A stretch of 25,269 nucleotides of DNA from Sediminibacterium ginsengisoli (GTDB lineage: Bacteria; Bacteroidota; Bacteroidia; Chitinophagales; Chitinophagaceae), in assembly GCA_945860335.1 (NCBI GenBank), contig CAMAQW010000005.1:1-25269 (forward strand). The letters run 5' to 3'. Made by a program: the position numbers and the translations under genes. The notes under the pieces are model-generated. The model searched no databases. It was not told the DNA's origin and saw only the letters and a list, made by a program, of their open reading frames with translations. Shown here piece after piece: positions 8,430 to 16,259 of this stretch; positions within the stretch are counted from its first letter, which is position 1, and each line of letters opens with the position of its first letter.

Positions 8430-10775
8430 GTGAAAGCGAAATTGTTTTTTGTACTTATTGTATTGATTTTGAGTAAGGTATCTGCACAAGATAAACCTTC
8501 ACAAACTTTGCGTGGATCCATCATTGATAAATCTATTAAAGCACATCTTGCAGGTGCAACAGTTGAACTGACCGGCGGCATTAACAAGCAAACTATTGCT
8601 AATAATGACGGAGTATTTAAATTCGAATTTATTCCTGTAGGACGATATACTATTAGAATTAGTTACATAGGTTATAAGTCAATTACGATTCCCAATATAG
8701 CATTAGAGTCGGGTAAAGAAACCTATTTATCACTTGAGATGGAAGAGGATGTGAATAATTATAAAGAAGTTATTGTACAGAGTGGACAAAATAAAACACG
8801 GCCCATTAACGATGCTGCAATGGTTAGTGGTAGAATGTTTAGTGTAGAAGAAACCAGAAGATTTGCTGCTGGATTAAATGATCCTTCAAGGATTGCAGCT
8901 TCCTTTCCAGGAGTATCTAGTAGTGGCGATAACAATGCGCTGAGCATTAGAGGAAATTCATCCAATGGATTGTTGTGGAGAATGGAGGGGGTAGAAATTT
9001 CAAATCCAAATCACTTTGCGCGAGTAGGGACTTCTGGTGGGGGTATTTCTATATTAAGCGCACAATTATTGGCAAATTCAGATTTTTTGACTGGGGCTTT
9101 CCCATCAGAGTATGGTAATGCGCTTTCTGGGGTATTTGATATTCATTTACGCAAAGGGAATAACAATAAAAGAGAGCATAGTTATTCTGCAAGTACAATT
9201 GGTATTGACCTAACAACAGAAGGTTATTTCAAAAAAGGAAGTAAGGGCTCTTATTTAATCAATTACCGGTATGGATTTTTAACTTTAATGGAGCAGTTAG
9301 GATTTAAAATTAGTGATGCTAGTACTAGGTTTCAAGATCTTTCTTATCATATTAATTTGCCTACAAAAAGCGCTGGTACTTTTTCATTTTTTGGTTTTGG
9401 GGGAATGAGTCGACAGCATAGAATTGCATTAAATGATTCATTCAATTTCATTCAAAAGCCTTCCACAAGAAACGGCGCTCTAGATCTAAGTAATACTGGT
9501 GCCGTAGGTCTTGTTCATACTATTCGTATAGGTAATAAAACATCACTTAATACTATTTACAGCACTAACGGAACAAATTATAGAGAAGAAGATAATTTCT
9601 ATAATAAAATTAATGGACCCCTTATTGTCACCAGAAACAATAAGTTTAGAGAGGCAAGTGCTATTTTATCGATTGTGGCTACACATAAAATCAATAAGAA
9701 AAATGTATTAAAAATTGGCTTCAATACGAATGGAAAAAACTTTTTCTTGAATCAGCTCGAAGCAGTTAGTAATATTCTTAGAGACAAAGTGAAAGAAGAA
9801 GGGAGTACTCGATTAAGTCAATATTTTATGCAATGGAAATGGGACCCCTCTAATAAAATCAGGTTTCAGATGGGGATGCATGGACAATATTTTTTACTCA
9901 ACAAAAGTTCTGCGATAGAGCCAAGAATAGGTGTGCGCGTACAAACTGGAAAAAAACAATTTTTTTCTATGGGGTATGGCATGCATTCCCAAATACAACC
10001 TTTGGGCAATTATTTTGCCAGAATAAAAGTTGGTAATGACTCTATTCAGCCCAATAAGAATTTAGATTTTAGCAAAGCGCAACATTTTGTTGCTGGTTAT
10101 AGTTTTCAATTCGGACAAAATTGGAACTTAAAATTAGAGGCCTATTATCAATCACTATATAATATTCCTGTTTCTGCAACCGGCCCTTCTAGTTTTAGTT
10201 TAATTAATCAAGAAGATAATTATGTAATAGCAGCTTTAAATAATAGCGGCAGGGGTAAGAATTATGGAGTTGAATTGACCCTAGAGCGGTTTTGGAATGA
10301 TCAATTTTATTTTTTGAGTACATTAAGCTTGTATCAATCTAAATATCTAGCATCCGATTTGATTTGGAGAAATACCCGCTTCAATTCCAATAGTATTTTT
10401 TCTATTACAACTGGAAAAGAATGGAATTTACGTACAAAAAAAGCCTCTACAATTGCAATAGATTTAAAAATCACAAACTATGGAGGCGTTAGAGTTACGC
10501 CTATTAATCTTCCACAATCAATAATTAGGAGAACAACAGTGCTTGATAATAACCGAATTTATGAAGACAAGCTGCCAAATATTTTTCGAATAGATTTGCA
10601 AATGCAATGGAAGATAAATTACACAAAAATGACAGGGAGTTTTATTGCAGGTGTACAAAATCTAACAAACCGAAAAAACCCAATTAGTCAATCTTATGAT
10701 CCCGTAATGAGTGGTATAAGATATAATTATCTGCTTGGATTAATTCCTGTAATTGGATATAAAATTGACTTTTAA
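8430..10775 (+). CDS. TonB-dependent receptor with carboxypeptidase-like regulatory domain
   Basis: Outer-membrane active transporter, 781 residues. The start is GTG at 8430: an upstream ATG at 8409 reaches a stop after four codons, and the GTG leads straight into a signal peptide ending VSAQ. Next is a CarboxypepD_reg-like beta-sandwich (about 27-110, with GATVEL and a DGVFKF segment), then a plug with LSIRGNSSN, MEGVEI and SEYGNALSGVFDI, then a beta-barrel ending in an aromatic residue (KIDF). It is shorter than SusC proteins and has no SusD neighbour, which fits siderophore, cofactor or small-ligand uptake better than classic glycan uptake. It leads a four-gene run; the methyltransferase gene begins 14 bp after its stop. 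The ligand is unknown. Confidence 0.9.
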   Translation: MKAKLFFVLIVLILSKVSAQDKPSQTLRGSIIDKSIKAHLAGATVELTGGINKQTIANNDGVFKFEFIPVGRYTIRISYIGYKSITIPNIALESGKETYLSLEMEEDVNNYKEVIVQSGQNKTRPINDAAMVSGRMFSVEETRRFAAGLNDPSRIAASFPGVSSSGDNNALSIRGNSSNGLLWRMEGVEISNPNHFARVGTSGGGISILSAQLLANSDFLTGAFPSEYGNALSGVFDIHLRKGNNNKREHSYSASTIGIDLTTEGYFKKGSKGSYLINYRYGFLTLMEQLGFKISDASTRFQDLSYHINLPTKSAGTFSFFGFGGMSRQHRIALNDSFNFIQKPSTRNGALDLSNTGAVGLVHTIRIGNKTSLNTIYSTNGTNYREEDNFYNKINGPLIVTRNNKFREASAILSIVATHKINKKNVLKIGFNTNGKNFFLNQLEAVSNILRDKVKEEGSTRLSQYFMQWKWDPSNKIRFQMGMHGQYFLLNKSSAIEPRIGVRVQTGKKQFFSMGYGMHSQIQPLGNYFARIKVGNDSIQPNKNLDFSKAQHFVAGYSFQFGQNWNLKLEAYYQSLYNIPVSATGPSSFSLINQEDNYVIAALNNSGRGKNYGVELTLERFWNDQFYFLSTLSLYQSKYLASDLIWRNTRFNSNSIFSITTGKEWNLRTKKASTIAIDLKITNYGGVRVTPINLPQSIIRRTTVLDNNRIYEDKLPNIFRIDLQMQWKINYTKMTGSFIAGVQNLTNRKNPISQSYDPVMSGIRYNYLLGLIPVIGYKIDF

Positions 10776-10789
10776 ATCTAAAAATACAC

Positions 10790-11494
10790 ATGCAAAAATT
10801 TAAACCCTATACACTGCTATTTATTTTTTTATCGCTCTCTATGTTCTCACTCGGTCAAGAAAGGTATAAAATACGTGCAGGAGATCCTAATGGTATTAAT
10901 AAGTGGTACATGGGTAGGCAAATTGCACATGTAATGAGTCATTACGGAATAGATTGGCTCGAAAGAGAGGAAAGAGAAATGGAAGAAAACACCTCTCTGT
11001 TATTAAAAAATTTAGCTGTAAAGCCAGGTATGGTTGTTGCAGATATAGGAGCGGGCAGTGGCTATCATAGTGCCCTACTTTCAAGAATGGTGGGAACGGG
11101 AAAAGTGTTTGCAGTGGATGTGGAGCCTGAAATGATTGCATATTTAAACGCCAGGATCAAGCAGGAAAAATTGTCACATATTGTGCCTGTATTAAGTACA
11201 GAACAAAAAGTGTCTTTGCCTGAAAGTACCATTGATATGATGCTACTTGTAGATGTATATCATGAATTTTCTTTTCCGTACGAAATGGCCTTATCTATGC
11301 GGGCTGCTTTAAAGCCGGGTGGTAAATTAGTGTTGGTAGAATTTAGGGCCGAAGACCCAACTGTGCCCATTAAAACCATCCACAAAATGAGTGAAGCGCA
11401 GGCTATTAAAGAGTTTAAAGCAGCAGGCTTTGCATTTGATAAAAATATAGATAATCTGCCATGGCAACATTGTATGGTGTTTACAAAGCAGTAA
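10790..11494 (+). CDS. Class I SAM-dependent methyltransferase with predicted signal peptide
   Basis: A 234-residue Rossmann-fold methyltransferase. SAM-binding motif I is VADIGAGSGYHS (83-94), the acidic end of strand beta2 is FAVDVEPEM (Asp110), motif III/IV lies near LLVDVYHE, and LKPGGKLVLVE follows. Before this core is a positively charged hydrophobic N-terminus ending SLGQ (about residue 23), a good signal peptide in this genome's style, followed by a conserved-looking YMGRQIAHVMSHYGIDWLER segment. Export is odd because SAM is made in the cytoplasm; the hydrophobic segment might instead be a membrane anchor. It sits between the TonB receptor (14 bp) and the zinc dehydrogenase (9 bp), so the substrate may be the imported ligand. 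The fold is sure; substrate and location are not. Confidence 0.85.
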   Translation: MQKFKPYTLLFIFLSLSMFSLGQERYKIRAGDPNGINKWYMGRQIAHVMSHYGIDWLEREEREMEENTSLLLKNLAVKPGMVVADIGAGSGYHSALLSRMVGTGKVFAVDVEPEMIAYLNARIKQEKLSHIVPVLSTEQKVSLPESTIDMMLLVDVYHEFSFPYEMALSMRAALKPGGKLVLVEFRAEDPTVPIKTIHKMSEAQAIKEFKAAGFAFDKNIDNLPWQHCMVFTKQ

Positions 11495-11503
11495 TTTTGC
11501 CGT

Positions 11504-12514
11504 ATGAAAGCACTCGTTTGTACAACGCCTCGTCAGTTTGATTATATCAATACTGAAATGCCTATAACGGCCGAGGGGGAAACGCTTTTAAAAATAGAAC
11601 GCATTGGTATTTGCGGAACGGATTTACATGCTTTTGAAGGAACGCAACCTTATTTTAATTATCCACGCATTTTAGGACATGAACTTGCAGCTACAATTGT
11701 AGAAACAAAAGCTATTGGATTTACTGCGGATGATAAGGTTACAATAATTCCATACATGCATTGTGGAAATTGTACCGCTTGTAATAGCGGTAAAAATAAT
11801 TGCTGCGTTAACATGCGTGTTTTTGGTGTTCATATAGATGGCGGTATGCGCGAATTTGTAACGGTTCCAAATCATGCACTTTTAAAAAGTGAAGGGTTAA
11901 GTATCGATGAATTAGGACTTATTGAACCACTTGCGATTGGAGCTCATGCTGTAAATAGAGCTGCTGTTACAAAGGGTGAATTTGTGCTTGTAATTGGCGC
12001 AGGCCCTATTGGACTTGGTATTGCTCAGTTTGCACGTATTGCTGGTGCTCACGTTATTGTTGTAGATGTTAATGACGATCGGTTACAATTTTGTTCAACT
12101 AATGTAGGGGTTGAGCATACCATTAATCCGCTCAAGCAAGATGTGATGGAAGCTCTTAAGCTAATAACGAGAAATAATATGCCTACTGTTGTAATAGATG
12201 CCACTGGTAATTTGGATGCTATAAATAATGCTTTTGTTTATTTGGCACATGGCGGACGTTATGTGCTAGTGGGTTTGCAAAAAGAGCAGATTAGTTTTAG
12301 CCATCCCGAATTTCATAAACGTGAAGCGACCTTAATGAGTAGTAGAAACGCCAATGTATCAGATTTTGAGCATGTAATGGAATGTATAAAAAATGGATTG
12401 GTACAGCCTACAAACTACATTACACATAAAGTAGCTTTTGATGAAGTGGCTACTCAATTTGAAAGCTTGTTAGATCCTAATAGTAAAGTAGTAAAAGCGG
12501 TGGTGGTTTTTTAA
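11504..12514 (+). CDS. Zinc-dependent alcohol dehydrogenase (MDR superfamily)
   Basis: A 336-residue cytoplasmic medium-chain dehydrogenase/reductase. Catalytic-zinc residues are Cys37 (GICGTD), His59 and Glu60 (GHE). The structural-zinc lobe has the usual four cysteines: Cys87, Cys90, Cys93 and Cys101. The nucleotide fold is GAGPIG (165-170), and Asp188 at the end of strand beta2 favours NAD over NADP. It resembles the sugar-acid/polyol dehydrogenase branch (L-galactonate and threonine dehydrogenase relatives), so oxidation of a sugar, sugar acid or polyol is plausible but not proved. It begins 9 bp after the methyltransferase stop and ends 9 bp before the PepSY gene, so it is likely part of the receptor operon. 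Confidence 0.9.
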   Translation: MKALVCTTPRQFDYINTEMPITAEGETLLKIERIGICGTDLHAFEGTQPYFNYPRILGHELAATIVETKAIGFTADDKVTIIPYMHCGNCTACNSGKNNCCVNMRVFGVHIDGGMREFVTVPNHALLKSEGLSIDELGLIEPLAIGAHAVNRAAVTKGEFVLVIGAGPIGLGIAQFARIAGAHVIVVDVNDDRLQFCSTNVGVEHTINPLKQDVMEALKLITRNNMPTVVIDATGNLDAINNAFVYLAHGGRYVLVGLQKEQISFSHPEFHKREATLMSSRNANVSDFEHVMECIKNGLVQPTNYITHKVAFDEVATQFESLLDPNSKVVKAVVVF

Positions 12515-12523
12515 AAAACAAAA

Positions 12524-13300
12524 ATGAATATGGCAAAAAGCAAACAATACTACATTAGAAAATCTCATAGAATATTAGGAGTGCTACTTGGTATTCAATT
12601 TATGCTATGGACTATTGGGGGGCTCTACTTTAGTTGGAATAATATTGATGAAGTGCATGGTGATATGCAACGAAAAAGAGTTCCATTATTAAGTTCAAAT
12701 GTTCAATTGGTTTCCCCAACTGCGGCACTTGATGCTATTAAGCAAAATCATAAAATTGACTCGCTAGTATCTATACAGCTTATAGATATTTTGGGAAAAC
12801 CCTTTTATCAAATAAGGTGCGTATCTGCATTGCATGATATGGGTTCACATACCAATCATACTCAATTGATGAATCATTTGGCAGATGCACAAACGGGTAA
12901 TTTACGTGCTCCACTTACTAAAGATGAAGCGGTAGCAGTTGCCAAAAGACACTTTGCAGATGATGCCAAAGTTGTTAAGGTAGAAAAAGTAGACAGTATT
13001 CATCCGCATCACGAATACCGTTCTGGTGAATTGCCTGCTTATGCAATAAGTTTTGAACATGCTTCTAAAACAACTGTTTATGTAGCATCGGAACTTGGCA
13101 CTGTTCAGAAATTTAGAAATAACAAGTGGCGCTTATTTGATTTTTTATGGATGCTTCATACCATGGATTATAACGGCAGAGATAATTTTGGAAATATATT
13201 GTTAAGGGCGTTTTCTATTTTTGGTCTTGTAACAGTATTGTCAGGCTTCCTACTTTATTTTACGTCATCTAAAAGGTTCAGAAAAAAGCAGAATCCCTAA
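12524..13300 (+). CDS. PepSY-domain inner-membrane protein
   Basis: A 258-residue membrane protein with two likely transmembrane helices (about 17-37 and 228-246) around a periplasmic PepSY-like region. The second half carries LWMLHTMDY and NFGN, typical of PepSY-associated membrane proteins. The periplasmic part is histidine-rich (His104, His109, His112, His118 and His160, His162, His163), which could bind metal. Many relatives sit next to TonB receptors and are suspected to act in ferric-siderophore reduction; that role here is inference from the receptor three genes upstream. ATG at 12524 and ATG at 12530 are both possible starts. Its TAA stop abuts the stop of the convergent M24 gene with no base between them. 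Confidence 0.83.
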   Translation: MNMAKSKQYYIRKSHRILGVLLGIQFMLWTIGGLYFSWNNIDEVHGDMQRKRVPLLSSNVQLVSPTAALDAIKQNHKIDSLVSIQLIDILGKPFYQIRCVSALHDMGSHTNHTQLMNHLADAQTGNLRAPLTKDEAVAVAKRHFADDAKVVKVEKVDSIHPHHEYRSGELPAYAISFEHASKTTVYVASELGTVQKFRNNKWRLFDFLWMLHTMDYNGRDNFGNILLRAFSIFGLVTVLSGFLLYFTSSKRFRKKQNP

Positions 13301-14623
13301 TTAGTTTCCTACAAGGTGCAACTTAGTTTGTCTACCATTAATATATCTAAAGCCTGATTGATCAAAATAGCCATCCTGTTCTAACATAATGCGAATGGTT
13401 TTTTTCCATTCTTTGATTTCTACTGCTGCATTGAGTTCAATAGAATAGGCTGTTTTGTAATGCATGGGAACATCACCCGTACCCGGAACACCACTTTGCA
13501 TATCCCACATGCCTATGGCAGGTCCAGCAGCGTGTCCATGAAAGCCAATTGGGTGCGTGTAAATGGTAGCGTTGATGTTTTCTTTTTTTGCTTGTGCAAG
13601 TGCATCCGATAAAATTTGATTCCCCGTTTTATTTACTTTAAACTGATCGGTTAAAATGTCTTGTAAGCGGTTGCCTGTTTCAAGTGCTTTTTGTAAATAA
13701 AGGGGAGCGCTTGTTTCGTTTGGTTTTAAAACATAGGCGTGCTCCTGGATATCTGTATTTAAACGCAAATAGGTTATGCCAAAGTCTACATGTAATAGAT
13801 CTCCTTGTACAATTACGTCTTTACTATTGTAACCCTTGCTGGTAAAGGCGGTGAGGTGATCAAAAGCAACCGAGTCATTGCGCTGAATTTCGACAGATGG
13901 ATGAAACCAAGTAGTAAATCCACGCTTAATGATTTCTTGACGGTACCACCACACTAAATCTTCGGTGGTTGTTATGCCTGGTGTAATTACTTTACTACTA
14001 AAACCTTCGGCAATAATATCTTTACTCATTTTAATAAGTTGCGGATAAAACTGCATTTCTTTTTCGGTTCTAGTTTCAAGCCATGCAATGGCTAGTGGTT
14101 CCGATGAAACTATTTTAGAGGCATAAGGTGCAGGAAGTTTTTGTTTAAAAGTTTCATACTCGGTATGGTCCAAACCGTCGGCGTGGCCAAAATGAACCGA
14201 AGTATTAACGGCAATTTTTTTAGGCTGCAGTTTTGTAACAATAGCATTAAGTGCATCCCACTGATCGGGGTGGGCTTTCATATCCCAGGCTGCTTTAATA
14301 GATTCACCTACACTGTAGCGGGCAACAGCTAATTTCTGATACTCTTTTGTTTGCGGGTTATAATAAAATACGAGTATGGTTCTTCTTCTTGCACTGAGCC
14401 ATGTAGCAGGTAGCATGGTTTTTACAATAGGATCCTCATTGTATTCTCTAGTGATTAATACCCACATGTCTATGCCATTCTTTTCCATGAGTGATGGCAA
14501 TAAATTATTGAGTCGATCAGAAAGCACTTCATCAATAACGGTGGCTTGTTGGCGAAGGGGAAGTACTTGAGCGCTTAATTGAAAACTAACAAATAGGAGA
14601 CAAGCTAATAAAATATTTTTCAT
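13301..14623 (-). CDS. M24 family metallopeptidase (Xaa-Pro aminopeptidase-like), secreted
   Basis: A 440-residue exported creatinase/aminopeptidase-P-fold enzyme. The signal peptide ends at LSAQ. The C-terminal pita-bread domain keeps the five expected metal ligands: Asp280 (HVDFG), Asp291 (LNTDIQEH), a His in GFHGHAAGP (His364 most likely), Glu396 (SIELN) and Glu415 (MLEQDGYF). It probably removes N-terminal residues before proline in periplasmic peptides, though family members also act on other substrates. It starts 23 bp after the stop of the FISUMP lipoprotein gene and may be co-transcribed with it. No intrinsic terminator is visible at its 3' end, where it meets the PepSY gene stop-to-stop. 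Confidence 0.9.
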   Translation of the reverse strand: MKNILLACLLFVSFQLSAQVLPLRQQATVIDEVLSDRLNNLLPSLMEKNGIDMWVLITREYNEDPIVKTMLPATWLSARRRTILVFYYNPQTKEYQKLAVARYSVGESIKAAWDMKAHPDQWDALNAIVTKLQPKKIAVNTSVHFGHADGLDHTEYETFKQKLPAPYASKIVSSEPLAIAWLETRTEKEMQFYPQLIKMSKDIIAEGFSSKVITPGITTTEDLVWWYRQEIIKRGFTTWFHPSVEIQRNDSVAFDHLTAFTSKGYNSKDVIVQGDLLHVDFGITYLRLNTDIQEHAYVLKPNETSAPLYLQKALETGNRLQDILTDQFKVNKTGNQILSDALAQAKKENINATIYTHPIGFHGHAAGPAIGMWDMQSGVPGTGDVPMHYKTAYSIELNAAVEIKEWKKTIRIMLEQDGYFDQSGFRYINGRQTKLHLVGN

Positions 14624-14646
14624 TCCAATAATTGTTGATCGTTGAA

Positions 14647-15582
14647 TTAATCTTTAATACACCTGATACTACCTCCGTAAGATCTATTGTGTGTTAAGGT
14701 ATAGGAGCCAGCATTACCAAAATAGAGATACCTGGCACCTTCACCACTAATGGTGCTGCTCCAATAGCTACCATTCACGCCTGTGTTTGTTATTGTTGCT
14801 TCTCTGCTGCCAGCCATGGTTAATTTTAGAGGAGAAGCAAATGCGCCATCTGTGTTTTTTGTTGTCCAACTTGCTATTTCGGCATTCCACTCTGCTTCTG
14901 TAGGAATACGGTATCCAGTAGGGCATGGGTTATTGGTCCCATTAACCCCCTGCCATAAATTTACATTTTGTGGAGCTCTCCAATCATTGGGTGCGCTTGA
15001 TGTTAAAATAAAATTAGCGTTACCTGGCACATCGGTAGCAGATAAAGTGGTGCTTGTTGCAGATTTACGTAATTGGTGTAAATCATTTCCTCTTCCCCAC
15101 TGGTATAAATCGCCATAGGCACTCGTATCAGTACTACTAGTGGCAACTCTCGAAGCGCCCAGGTTACGATCCATCCAAATTTTTCCAGTGGCACTCGTTA
15201 CCTGACCAAAATCTATGGGGCGTGTTGTAAAAGAAATTTCATTACCATAACTAATGCCTTTTGTATTGATAGCGTATGCTCTAATAAAATATTTAGTGTT
15301 AGCAGTAAGCCCAGTTATGGTACTCGTAAACATTGCTGACCCAGGGCCTTCGTTTGTTTTTGTAGACAGCATGATAGTAGGGTTATTGATGGTACTCCAT
15401 ACAACCCCTTTAGCGGTAATGTCAAGCCCTCCATTAGAAATAATATTTCCGCCCGTTATTACAGTATAGGAGGTAATGGAAGATGCATCGGCAGTGGACA
15501 CGTTGGGTGTTGATGTATTATTATCAAGTTTAGCACATCCTATTAAAAATAAGACGGTGCATATTGCTATCATGTTTTTCAT
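14647..15582 (-). CDS. FISUMP-domain (Fib_succ_major) lipoprotein
   Basis: A 311-residue surface or periplasmic lipoprotein. The lipobox LIGC gives Cys16 as the lipidated residue. Residues about 30-122 look like a fibronectin-III-like beta domain (GLTANTKYFIRAYA followed by a SFTTR end). Residues about 133-311 are a Fibrobacter succinogenes major paralogous domain: WMDRNLGA (136-143), AYGDLYQWGRG, DWRAP, NPCPTGYRIPTEAEW, AFASPLKL, a YWSS motif and a final RCIKD. These domains are common in gliding or surface proteins of Bacteroidota; function is poorly known, with adhesion or glycan binding often suggested. The sequence resembles a C-type-lectin-like fold but lacks any sign of being a sulfatase maturase. 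It lies 23 bp before the M24 peptidase gene. Confidence 0.85.
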   Translation of the reverse strand: MKNMIAICTVLFLIGCAKLDNNTSTPNVSTADASSITSYTVITGGNIISNGGLDITAKGVVWSTINNPTIMLSTKTNEGPGSAMFTSTITGLTANTKYFIRAYAINTKGISYGNEISFTTRPIDFGQVTSATGKIWMDRNLGASRVATSSTDTSAYGDLYQWGRGNDLHQLRKSATSTTLSATDVPGNANFILTSSAPNDWRAPQNVNLWQGVNGTNNPCPTGYRIPTEAEWNAEIASWTTKNTDGAFASPLKLTMAGSREATITNTGVNGSYWSSTISGEGARYLYFGNAGSYTLTHNRSYGGSIRCIKD

Positions 15583-15639
15583 GTAATTCGTATTATATAG
15601 ATAACTCTAAATATAAATACTTTTTGGAGTATAATCACT

Positions 15640-15647
15640 CAAATATA
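15640..15647 (-). promoter_or_regulatory. Possible Bacteroidota -7 promoter box for the FISUMP lipoprotein gene
   Basis: On the minus strand the bases read TATATTTG, an exact match to the Bacteroidota -7 consensus TAnnTTTG, about 58 bp before the ATG at 15582. A TTTG lies 11 bp upstream, too close for the usual 19-21 bp spacing to the -33 box, so this is only suggestive. Confidence 0.35.
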
Positions 15648-15700
15648 GAGTCATTTGTCAAAGGATCTTATTTATGCATTAAATAGAATGTACGATCGAT

Positions 15701-15734
15701 AAATAAAAAAGAGCCCCTATTGCTAGGAGCTCTT
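15701..15734 (-). terminator. Intrinsic terminator of the 15765-16184 gene
   Basis: On the minus strand a 10-bp stem (15725-15734 paired with 15709-15718, one G-T pair) encloses a six-base loop (15719-15724) and is followed by TTTTATTT (15708-15701). It lies about 30 bp after the stop of the secreted 139-residue protein gene and should separate it from the FISUMP gene downstream. Confidence 0.85.
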
Positions 15735-15764
15735 AGATAGTATACTTATGTGATTTTGTTTGAC

Positions 15765-16184
15765 TTATTGAATTTCCCAGTCGGTATATGTAGAGGTAAA
15801 TTTACCAAGTTTAGCTAATCCGTCTGTAAAGGGTTGTAGTTTAGCAAATAAGTCGGTGCCTAGTTTATTTAATTTTCCATCGGCCTCAAAATATTTATCC
15901 CTAGATTTTGGTTCAAAAATAAAAAGTATAGCCATGTCATTGTCGCTTTTTTTGACATCTGCGCCTCGAACGCCATTTACTTCAACTAGGTTAACTTTAA
16001 AAAGTTTGCAGAATTCTGGAACATAATTAGCGAAATAATATTTTTTAAATTGATCCATTGTAACATTTGGATTTAATGTTACAGTGCCTTTGTGAAGTCC
16101 TAATAAACTTCCTTTTTTGAGTGTTTGAGCAAACATGCAAGTTGAGATTAACATCAAAGCATTCAGTAGTAAAATCTTTTTCAT
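15765..16184 (-). CDS. Secreted protein of unknown function, 139 residues
   Basis: I do not recognise the family. A clear signal peptide (MKKILLLNALMLIS, cleavage before Gln20 at MFAQ) shows export. The mature part of about 120 residues has a plausible alternating strand/helix pattern: GLHKGTVTLN, then helix MDQFKKYYFANYVPEF, then LVEVNGVRG, then AILFIFEP, then a Lys-rich helix. This is compatible with a small ferredoxin-like or dimeric alpha/beta-barrel fold, but that is a guess from pattern only. It has its own terminator downstream and 75 bp of AT-rich sequence upstream to the SRAP stop, so it may be expressed alone or read through from the SRAP gene. No catalytic motif is evident. Confidence 0.8.
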   Translation of the reverse strand: MKKILLLNALMLISTCMFAQTLKKGSLLGLHKGTVTLNPNVTMDQFKKYYFANYVPEFCKLFKVNLVEVNGVRGADVKKSDNDMAILFIFEPKSRDKYFEADGKLNKLGTDLFAKLQPFTDGLAKLGKFTSTYTDWEIQ

Positions 16185-16259
16185 GACTTGTTTTAAGTGT
16201 TTAGTGATAAGTAGATAAATGAATTTAATGTAATTTTCTTTAACATTTAATCGTTTACA

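Noticed and set aside
14783..15118. 111-codon plus-strand reading frame
   Set aside because: It is antisense to the FISUMP domain, which has clear family motifs in its own frame; no support for a second gene.
14647..15582. FISUMP protein as the missing formylglycine-generating enzyme for the sulfatase
   Set aside because: It is a lipoprotein with FISUMP signatures and no recognisable FGE cysteine or calcium-site motifs; a loosely similar fold is not enough.
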